This document shows positions 1-6,081 of a DNA stretch of 10,193 bases, piece after piece. Made by a program: the position numbers and the translations under genes. Origin of the DNA: Paracoccaceae bacterium (GTDB taxonomy: Bacteria > Pseudomonadota > Alphaproteobacteria > Rhodobacterales > Rhodobacteraceae); assembly GCA_016765235.1 (NCBI GenBank), contig JAESQH010000012.1, positions 2,205 through 12,397 of the forward strand, written 5' to 3'. Numbering within the stretch: the stretch's first letter is position 1; the number at the start of each line of letters is the position of its first letter. Below the pieces are notes generated by a model. That model was not told the DNA's origin. It saw only the letters and a program-made list of their open reading frames with translations, and ran no database searches.

Positions 1-1620
1 GGAATACCTGAGGGGTTTCATTACAGCCTTCTGGAATCGAATTTCGATCAATTTGAACAACTTATGGAGCTGTCGTTGGACCGCGTTCCAGCACTTGAAA
101 ACGTCGGGATCAAAACCCTGACGAACGGTCCCGAAAGTTTTACGCCTGATGGAAACTTCATCATTGGCGAAGCACCTGAGTTGAAGAACTTCTTTGTCGG
201 TGCGGGTTTCAACGCTTTCGGGATTGCCGCAGGTGGCGGGGCAGGGATGGCGCTGGCGGAATGGGTAAAGGCGGGCGAGCCGCCCTATGACCTATGGTCC
301 GCCGACATCCGCCGTTTCGGCAGCCCGCATTTCGACACCGACTGGGTTCGCACCCGCACGGTTGAGGCCTATGGAAAGCATTACACAATGGGTTGGCCGT
401 TTGAGGAAAACGAAAGCGGGCGGCCTTGCCGGAAATCGCCGCTGTATGAGGTTTTAAAAGAGCAGGGCGCGTGTTTTGGCGAAAAACTTGGGTGGGAGCG
501 TCCGAACTGGTTCGCAGATATCGCGAACGGTGAAACGCCGAAGGATGTGTATAGCTTTGGGCGTCAGAATTGGTTTGGTGCAGTTGGGCGCGAACATAAG
601 GCTGTGCGCGAAGCGGCGGTTCTGTTCGACCAATCCTCGTTCGCTAAATATGCACTGAAAGGCCCGGATGCGGCGGCGGCGTTAAGTTGGATCGCGGCGA
701 ATGACGTGGATAAACCCGTTGGTTCGCTGGTTTACACTCAAATGCTGAACGACAGGGGCGGGATCGAGTGTGATCTGACCGTCGCGCGGATCGCTGAGGA
801 TGAATTTTACATCGTGACAGGTACCGGGTTCGCGACACATGACTTCAACTGGATAAAACGCAACATTCCCGCGGGCATGAATTGCCAGCTATTCGACGTG
901 ACATCCTCCACATCGGTGCTGTCTCTAATGGGGCCAGAGGCACGAAATATATTGGGACAGGTGACCAGTAGCGATGTGACGAACGAGGGGTTCAAGTTCG
1001 GAACCGTCAAAACCATCGGCATTGCAGGATGCCCCGTAAAAGCCCTGCGTGTCACCTTTGTCGGAGAGTTGGGCTGGGAACTGCACCTGCCCGTTGAATA
1101 CGCGACAACAGTTTACAACGCGGTAATGAAAGCAGGCGCTGAACAAGGCCTGATCAATGCCGGGTACCGTGCCATTGAATCTTGTCGCCTCGAAAAAGGG
1201 TACCGCGCTTGGGGGGCGGACATTGGGCCGGATCACACACCCATAGAGGCGGGCCTCGGGTGGGCGGTGAAAATGCGTAAAGATATCAAATTCAAGGGCC
1301 GTGATGCGATTGCTGCCCAGCAACTTGGTGGTGTTAAAAAGATGTTGGCGTGTTTCACGATCAACGATCCCGACATCGTCCTTCTAGGTCGCGAAACCAT
1401 CTATCGCAATGGCAAGCGGGTAGGGTGGTTAACAAGCGGTGGGTTCGGGTATACGATCAACAAATCTATCGGTTATGGGTACATTCGCAATCCTGACGGT
1501 GTGGATACCGATTTCGTGATGGATGGCGCATACGAATTGGAAGTCGCCGCTGAGCGCATAAAATGCGATGTACGGCTTGGGTCGCTTTACGACCCAAAAA
1601 TGACCCGTGTGAAGGCGTAA
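1..1620 (+). CDS. FAD-dependent dimethylglycine/sarcosine dehydrogenase-like protein with GcvT domain (5'-truncated by window edge)
   Basis: The reading frame is open from base 1, so the ATG at 64 is internal. The 539 visible residues are the C-terminal part of a family usually a little over 800 aa; the N-terminal dinucleotide-binding fold and FAD attachment region are outside. Visible order: the end of the DAO/FAD domain (residues about 38-95, with NGPESFTPDG and a glycine-rich GFNAFGIAAGGGAG stretch), a linker (FAO_M-like, about 95-180), a GcvT domain (about 185-430, with VREAAVLFDQSSF, NDRGGIECDLTV, ELGWELHLP and ESCRLEKGYRAWGADIGPDH), and a GcvT C-terminal barrel to the end. Family members oxidatively demethylate N-methylated amines (dimethylglycine, sarcosine and relatives) and pass the one-carbon unit to tetrahydrofolate. 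The exact substrate cannot be read from the sequence. It is convergent with ackA with a single base between the stops. Family is confident; substrate is not. Confidence 0.9.
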   Translation, partial: GIPEGFHYSLLESNFDQFEQLMELSLDRVPALENVGIKTLTNGPESFTPDGNFIIGEAPELKNFFVGAGFNAFGIAAGGGAGMALAEWVKAGEPPYDLWSADIRRFGSPHFDTDWVRTRTVEAYGKHYTMGWPFEENESGRPCRKSPLYEVLKEQGACFGEKLGWERPNWFADIANGETPKDVYSFGRQNWFGAVGREHKAVREAAVLFDQSSFAKYALKGPDAAAALSWIAANDVDKPVGSLVYTQMLNDRGGIECDLTVARIAEDEFYIVTGTGFATHDFNWIKRNIPAGMNCQLFDVTSSTSVLSLMGPEARNILGQVTSSDVTNEGFKFGTVKTIGIAGCPVKALRVTFVGELGWELHLPVEYATTVYNAVMKAGAEQGLINAGYRAIESCRLEKGYRAWGADIGPDHTPIEAGLGWAVKMRKDIKFKGRDAIAAQQLGGVKKMLACFTINDPDIVLLGRETIYRNGKRVGWLTSGGFGYTINKSIGYGYIRNPDGVDTDFVMDGAYELEVAAERIKCDVRLGSLYDPKMTRVKA

Positions 1621-1621
1621 T

Positions 1622-2626
1622 TCAATTTATCAGAGGTCGCGCCGCGTGCGCGATCTCTCCTTCTTCATCGGCGGGAATTACCCAGTGGGGCAACTCACCG
1701 GCCCAGCTTAGGCGGTTAAGAATTTGTTCACGTATTTGCGCTGCGTTTTCCCCGATTCCACCCGTGAAAATGAACCCGTCGACGCCTTGCATCGCCGCAA
1801 TCATCGAGCCGGCATGACGGCTAACCCAATAGCAATAATGCGAGACAGCGAATTTGGCGCTTGGGTTGTTTGAATTCAAAATTGCCTTCATGTCAGCAGT
1901 ACCAGCCATCGCCGCCAATCCGCTTTCATGGTTCAACATCTGATCAATCGCATCAGAACTCATGCCGTGTTCCCGCATCAAATGAAGCACCACACCTGTG
2001 TCCATCGCGCCTGCACGCGTCGCCATAACCAGCCCATCCATCGGCGAAAACCCCATCGTGTTGGCCACGCCTACACCGTCAACGATTGCCGCAAGGCTGG
2101 CTCCGGCCCCAAGATGAAACGCCAAGACGCGGCGGGGCAGCGTGGTGGTTGTGATTTGTTCGAAGCGCCGCACCAAGGAGGCATAACTTAGGCCGTGAAA
2201 CCCGTAACGTTTGATCCCTTGATCGCGCAACGATTGCGGGATCGGGATAGTCGTCGCTTCAGGTGGATTATTTGCATGAAACGCCGTGTCAAAACACGCA
2301 TATTGGGGCACGTTTGGGTAAAGCGTTCGCACCGCGTCGATCACCTTTAGTGCTGGCGGGTTGTGAAGAGGGGCCAGCGTGGCATTCGCTTCGATCTCGG
2401 ACCGGATCGGTGGTGTAATCAGCGCGGGCGCATTGCGTGAACCACCATGAACGACGCGGTGGCCGACGGCCAGAGGCGGGTGTGGTATGTTCAGTTGGGT
2501 CAAGGCCTCCTGAAGGCTAGACGTCACTTGCCCACTAGAAATCCTCATACAATCGGCAGTGAAAGCCGCAAACTTCAGGCTGGACGACCCTGCATTCAAC
2601 GTTAGAATCCAAGGGTCGCCAGCCAT
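1622..2626 (-). CDS. ackA: Short acetate kinase (acetate/propionate family kinase)
   Basis: A 334-aa ASKHA-fold kinase, predicted cytoplasmic: acetyl phosphate + ADP to acetate + ATP. Motifs in order: NAGSSSLKF (11-19, phosphate loop), GHRVVHGGS (55-63, substrate Arg), FDTAFHA (112-118, Asp/His), RYGFHGLSY (140-148, catalytic His), HLGAGAS (171-177), MGFSPMDGLVMATRAGAMD (191-209), FTGGIGENAAQIRE (287-300), and a C-terminal VIPADEE (316-322) matching the conserved end of AckA. It is about 65 aa shorter than the typical 400-aa enzyme; part of the loss lies before RVVHGG, where only about 57 residues are present. The usual Asn of HLGNGAS is Ala. The ATG is 3 bases after the xsc stop with only a weak ribosome site, which points to translational coupling. 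In context it takes acetyl phosphate from Xsc. Most taurine clusters use phosphotransacetylase (pta) here; none is visible. Confidence 0.88.
   Translation of the reverse strand: MAGDPWILTLNAGSSSLKFAAFTADCMRISSGQVTSSLQEALTQLNIPHPPLAVGHRVVHGGSRNAPALITPPIRSEIEANATLAPLHNPPALKVIDAVRTLYPNVPQYACFDTAFHANNPPEATTIPIPQSLRDQGIKRYGFHGLSYASLVRRFEQITTTTLPRRVLAFHLGAGASLAAIVDGVGVANTMGFSPMDGLVMATRAGAMDTGVVLHLMREHGMSSDAIDQMLNHESGLAAMAGTADMKAILNSNNPSAKFAVSHYCYWVSRHAGSMIAAMQGVDGFIFTGGIGENAAQIREQILNRLSWAGELPHWVIPADEEGEIAHAARPLIN
1632..1658. terminator. Inverted repeat inside the 3' end of ackA, possible bidirectional terminator
   Basis: AGAGGTCGCGC (1632-1642) pairs with GCGCGATCTCT (1648-1658) over 11 positions, ten Watson-Crick and one G.T, around a 5-base loop CGCGT. 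It lies just after the stop of the + strand dehydrogenase gene and within the last codons of ackA. On the + strand it is followed by a pyrimidine run (CCTTCTTC) and not a clean T tract, so intrinsic termination is plausible but not certain. No other terminator fits between these convergent genes. Confidence 0.5.
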
Positions 2627-2629
2627 CCG

Positions 2630-4405
2630 TTAAACTTTCTGCGGGCGCATATCGGAGCCGCTAATTCCGGCAACCGTGACAGGGGTCGTCATTGCATCAC
2701 GCCGGAACGGCTCGCCTAGTTCCTGATTTAGCATCACTTCGATGAAGGTTGTGACACCTTCGTTCATTTGCGCGTTCACGGCTGTGTTAAGCACATCTGT
2801 CAGGCCTTCCATCGTGGTGGCGACAACTCCTGTCACGCCGCACGCTTGGGCGATGCCAGCATAGGAGACGTCGTAATCCAGCTCGGTTCCGACGAAATTA
2901 TCATTGTACCAAAGGGTCGTGTTGCGTTTTTCGGCACCCCATTGGTAGTTTCGGAAAATCACCATAGTGACGGCGGGCCATTCATCACGACCACACGCCG
3001 TCATTTCATTCATCGAAATCCCGAAGGCACCATCACCGGCAAATCCGACAACCGGCGTATTCGGTTGGCCGATTTTAGCCCCAAGAATGGCCGGAAAGCT
3101 GTAACCACAAGGGCCGAACAAGCCGGGAGCCAGATATTTTCGCCCATCTTCAAATGTCGGATAGGCGTTGCCGATGGCACATGCGTTGCCGATGTCGGAG
3201 CTTATGATCGCGTCTTTAGGTAGGGCTGCCTGTATCGCCCGCCATGCTTGGCGCGGCGACATGTGATCCGGTTTATCGCTACGAGCACGTTGGTTCCACG
3301 ACGTGCCTTCGTCGTCATCCTCGTGGTCCATGGATGTAAGAGTTTGTGCCCAAGCGGATTTGGTGGTTGCGATCAAATCGCGGCGCTCGGTGCGGCCTGC
3401 ATCACCGGCTGTGTCGGAAAGCTGGGCCAAAATCTGCTCGGCCACCCGTTTGGCGTCACCGACGATGCCAACGGTTACGGGTTTGTTCAGGCCGATGCGG
3501 TCGGCGTTGATGTCTACCTGAATGATTTTCGCGTTAGTTGGCCAGTAGTCGATCCCGTATCCGGGAAGGGTTGAGAACGGGTTCAACCGTGTCCCAAGCG
3601 CCAGCACCACGTCAGCCTTGGAGATCAATTCCATACCGGCTTTCGATCCATTATATCCCAGTGGTCCTGCGAACAACGGGTGTGATCCGGGGAAGGCATC
3701 ATTGTGCTGATAACCACAACATACCGGTGAAGTTAGACGTTCAGCCAGATCTTTGGACGCCTCAATCGCGCCGCCAATAACCACACCAGCACCGTTCAGA
3801 ATGACGGGAAACTTGGCCTCGGACAACAGTTTTGCCGCTTCGGAAATTGCATTAACGCCACCAGCGGGGCGCTCGAAGTCCACGATGGCGGGCATAGCGA
3901 TGTCGATCACTTGCGTCCACATATCCCGCGGGACGTTGATTTGGGCGGGCGCAGACAGGCGCTTGGCCTTCATGATAACGCGGTTCAAAACCTCGGCAAT
4001 GCGGGAGGGGTCGCGGACCTCCTCTTGATATGCCACGCAATCGGCGAACATGCGCATCTGTTCAACTTCCTGAAAACCGCCCTGTCCGATGGATTTGTTG
4101 GCGGCCTGCGGCGTTACCAGCAACATCGGAGTATGGTTCCAGTATGCCGTCTTGATAGGCGTCACAAAGTTCGCAATGCCCGGTCCGTTTTGCGCAATCG
4201 CCATAGTCATTTTTCCAGATGCGCGCGAGAACCCGTCAGCCATCATGCCGCCGCTATATTCGTGGGCACAGTCCCAAAAGGTTATCCCTGCCGCTGGAAA
4301 ATAATCGGAAATCGGCATAAAGGCCGAACCGATAATGCCGAACGCATTGTCGATCCCGTGCATTTGTAGAACCTTGATGAAGGCCTCTTCTGTGGTCATT
4401 TTCAT
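2630..4405 (-). CDS. xsc: Sulfoacetaldehyde acetyltransferase (ThDP-dependent desulfonating enzyme)
   Basis: The 591-aa protein resembles Xsc along its full length. Known Xsc reaction: sulfoacetaldehyde + phosphate to acetyl phosphate + sulfite, in the cytoplasm; it is the carbon-sulfur bond-cleaving step of taurine, isethionate and related pathways. It has the three-part layout of acetolactate-synthase-like ThDP enzymes: an N-terminal pyrimidine-binding domain (about 1-170) with the catalytic Glu in CAHEYSGG (Glu49), a central domain (about 185-330), and a C-terminal diphosphate-binding domain with GDG (457-459) followed by RNYQWGAEKRN, the metal/ThDP motif. The segments GGFQEVEQMRMF and YQWGAEKRNTTLWYNDNF are, as I recall, characteristic of Xsc and not of acetolactate synthase. 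The ATG at 4405 has AAGGA 7 bases upstream; an in-frame ATG two codons later has no better site. The gene lies 77 bases after tauR, with paired TauR-box-like repeats in between, and is tightly coupled to ackA. Confidence 0.95.
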   Translation of the reverse strand: MKMTTEEAFIKVLQMHGIDNAFGIIGSAFMPISDYFPAAGITFWDCAHEYSGGMMADGFSRASGKMTMAIAQNGPGIANFVTPIKTAYWNHTPMLLVTPQAANKSIGQGGFQEVEQMRMFADCVAYQEEVRDPSRIAEVLNRVIMKAKRLSAPAQINVPRDMWTQVIDIAMPAIVDFERPAGGVNAISEAAKLLSEAKFPVILNGAGVVIGGAIEASKDLAERLTSPVCCGYQHNDAFPGSHPLFAGPLGYNGSKAGMELISKADVVLALGTRLNPFSTLPGYGIDYWPTNAKIIQVDINADRIGLNKPVTVGIVGDAKRVAEQILAQLSDTAGDAGRTERRDLIATTKSAWAQTLTSMDHEDDDEGTSWNQRARSDKPDHMSPRQAWRAIQAALPKDAIISSDIGNACAIGNAYPTFEDGRKYLAPGLFGPCGYSFPAILGAKIGQPNTPVVGFAGDGAFGISMNEMTACGRDEWPAVTMVIFRNYQWGAEKRNTTLWYNDNFVGTELDYDVSYAGIAQACGVTGVVATTMEGLTDVLNTAVNAQMNEGVTTFIEVMLNQELGEPFRRDAMTTPVTVAGISGSDMRPQKV

Positions 4406-4470
4406 GGCGATATCCTTGTGATGATGTTTGTAATGCTGGGGCCGAATATGGGCGAGCGGAAGGGTAGGTT

Positions 4471-4502
4471 ATAGGGCCAGTTTTATGTAGAATTATAGCC
4501 AG
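4471..4502 (-). promoter_or_regulatory. Pair of direct repeats upstream of xsc, candidate TauR-binding sites
   Basis: Read on the minus strand, CTGGCTATAA (4502-4493) and CTGGCCCTAT (4480-4471) are direct repeats whose starts are 22 bp apart, about two helical turns, both pointing towards xsc. The second matches CTGGACYTAA at 8 of 10 positions and the first at 7 of 10. The distal copy overlaps the last codons of tauR. MocR-family regulators typically bind paired direct repeats. The resemblance is visible in the sequence; binding is inferred. Confidence 0.45.
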
Positions 4503-5967
4503 ACTGCATTTCAACGATTGTTTGTTCAATTCGCCTGATCCCCTCCGGTATTTTCTCCGATGGAATCGAGGAGTAAGCTAACCGGAAGAAGTTCTTCGGG
4601 GCGTCGTTGCTCTCAAAAAACGGGGCACCAGCTTCGATCAACACGCCTTGGTTTTTCAAATTATCGGCGAGCAGTTCGGTATCAATGTCCGCTGGCGCCT
4701 CCACCCAGAAACTTGAAGCGCCGAAAGATGCACTGCCGGCAATAACCATGCTGGTGCCTTTTAGGGCCGCGTCCATCACGGTACGCCGTTCATGAAACAC
4801 ACTACGCATACGTTTGATCATGGCGTCGTAATGCCCCAAACCCAGAAAATAGGCGGTCGTGCGCTGCATATGCCCCGGTGGATGGCGAAGAACAGCGGAG
4901 CGCAACGCCCGGGCTTGTCGAATAAACGGTTCCGAGGCGACCAGATACCCAAGACGCAGCCCCGGAAACAGAGATTTGGAGAAGCTGCCAGTGTAAATCA
5001 CGCGCCCATCCTCATCCAGAGATTTGAGGGCAGGGGAAGGCGATTTAAGAAAACTCATCTCGAATTCGTAATCATCTTCAACAATGATGAAATTCTTTTC
5101 ACGGGCCAACCGCAAAAGTTCATGACGCCGTGCCATTGGCATGGTCGTGGTTGTCGGGCATTGGTGGCTGGGTGTGGTGAATAGCACATCGAAATTATCG
5201 GGCAATTGGTCTGGCGGAAGGCCGTCGTCGTCAATTTTTATGGGGTATTGCGTGCAACCGGTGTATCGCAGGATTTCACGCAAGCTATAATACCCCGGAT
5301 CCTCAAAAGCCGCCGCACGGTCCTGGTTCAGCAATATTTGTGCCACCATCCACAAAGCGTTTTGTGCACCCACAGTTACCAGAATTTGTTCAGGTTTGGC
5401 CAGTATTCCGCGCCTTGGAAGGGAATTCCTTGCTATAAAGTTAATCAGTTCAGGGTCGTCCCGTTCTGCGTAATCCGAAGTTAGGCTATCGAATTCTTTC
5501 TTCCCTAAAGCTTGCAGTGCGCACAATCGCCAACTGGCTTGATTGAACAGCGTGGGGTCCGGCTGACCATATATAAATGGGTATGGATAACTGCGCCAAT
5601 TCTCCGGTTTATGGACGTGTTTTCCACCCGTAAAATCCTGTTGCACGGCTTGCGACCAGTCAACTTTATCCGCCACCATCGCGCCGCGAATAGGTTGCAA
5701 TGGCGCGCTTGGTGCGGTTTCAGAAACGTAAAACCCTGATCTGTTGGTAGAAGTTATATAGTCATCCGAAACCAGTTCATTATACGCCAGCGTCACCGTT
5801 ATGCGCGAAATGCCCAGATGCTTGGCGAGCTTTCTGGATGACGGTAGTTTTTCCCCCGGATGCAAGCGCCCAGCCAGAATGGCTGACGCAACGATCTGCT
5901 GGATTTGCTTTTGCAAACTGCCCTGAAAATTCGGATCAAGGAAAAACGCATCTTCGACAAGGGCCAT
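4483..5967 (-). CDS. tauR: MocR-type (GntR family, aminotransferase-like) transcriptional regulator, TauR-like
   Basis: The 494-aa protein has a GntR winged helix at the N-terminus (about 14-82, with GEKLPSSRKLAKHLGISRIT and AYNELVSDDY), a linker, and a type-I aminotransferase-like domain (about 130-490) that should bind PLP. Visible PLP-fold landmarks: GAQNALWMVAQIL (200-212), FEDPGYYSLREIL, TPSHQCPTT, VEDDYEFE (296-303), and the Schiff-base lysine in GSFSKSLFPGLRLGY (Lys331). In Rhodobacter capsulatus, TauR of this type activates taurine genes. Here it is divergent from an omega-aminotransferase and upstream of xsc-ackA, the arrangement expected of TauR. The chosen ATG at 5967 has AGGA at 5973-5976. 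The TauR-box-like site at 5979-5988 lies immediately upstream of this ribosome site, so autorepression is likely. The MocR class is certain; the taurine ligand is inferred from context. Confidence 0.88.
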   Translation of the reverse strand: MALVEDAFFLDPNFQGSLQKQIQQIVASAILAGRLHPGEKLPSSRKLAKHLGISRITVTLAYNELVSDDYITSTNRSGFYVSETAPSAPLQPIRGAMVADKVDWSQAVQQDFTGGKHVHKPENWRSYPYPFIYGQPDPTLFNQASWRLCALQALGKKEFDSLTSDYAERDDPELINFIARNSLPRRGILAKPEQILVTVGAQNALWMVAQILLNQDRAAAFEDPGYYSLREILRYTGCTQYPIKIDDDGLPPDQLPDNFDVLFTTPSHQCPTTTTMPMARRHELLRLAREKNFIIVEDDYEFEMSFLKSPSPALKSLDEDGRVIYTGSFSKSLFPGLRLGYLVASEPFIRQARALRSAVLRHPPGHMQRTTAYFLGLGHYDAMIKRMRSVFHERRTVMDAALKGTSMVIAGSASFGASSFWVEAPADIDTELLADNLKNQGVLIEAGAPFFESNDAPKNFFRLAYSSIPSEKIPEGIRRIEQTIVEMQSGYNST

Positions 5968-5978
5968 GGGCGTCCTAA

Positions 5979-6014
5979 CTGGACTTAATGTTGGATATGA
6001 TCTGGATGTATTAG
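5979..6014 (+). promoter_or_regulatory. TauR-box cluster in the tauR/aminotransferase divergent region
   Basis: Three tandem imperfect repeats are visible: CTGGACTTAATG (5979-5990), TTGGATATGAT (5991-6001) and CTGGATGTATTAG (6002-6014). The first ten bases equal the TauR box CTGGACYTAA that I recall from work on the R. capsulatus tpa promoter. The outer two CTGGA copies begin 23 bp apart, close to two helical turns. The orientation points towards the aminotransferase gene. The cluster sits in the short leader of tauR, which suits activation of the aminotransferase together with autorepression. Confidence 0.65.
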
Positions 6015-6040
6015 AAGCCTGAAAGCCCTCCTACTGTCAA
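6010..6040 (-). promoter_or_regulatory. Candidate sigma70 promoter for tauR
   Basis: On the minus strand a consensus -35 element TTGACA (6040-6035) is followed, after a rather long 19-base spacer, by TCTAAT (6015-6010), five of six matches to the -10 consensus. The candidate start point would fall inside the TauR-box cluster. The long spacer lowers confidence. Confidence 0.3.
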
Positions 6041-6070
6041 ATCAAAGTTTCACTCGGACAACTTATAATT

Positions 6071-6075
6071 GGAGA
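6071..6075 (+). promoter_or_regulatory. Ribosome binding site of the aminotransferase gene
   Basis: GGAGA ends 6 bases before the ATG at 6082 and fixes that start. It lies directly after a TATAAT sequence (6064-6069). Confidence 0.7.
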
Positions 6076-6081
6076 CGCAAG

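Noticed and set aside
64..66. ATG at 64 as the start of the left-hand gene
   Set aside because: The frame is open from base 1 and the preceding 21 residues continue the dehydrogenase domain smoothly; the gene begins outside the window.
925..1323. 132-aa minus-strand open frame opposite the dehydrogenase gene
   Set aside because: Antisense to conserved GcvT-domain codons, with no family resemblance.
2768..4369. Several + strand open frames of 70-152 aa opposite xsc
   Set aside because: All lie antisense to xsc, with low-complexity or irregular composition and no domain features.
2630..4405. Acetolactate synthase or other ThDP decarboxylase identity for the 591-aa protein
   Set aside because: Motifs around YQWGAEKRN and the tauR/ackA context match sulfoacetaldehyde acetyltransferase; no ilvH-like small subunit gene is nearby.
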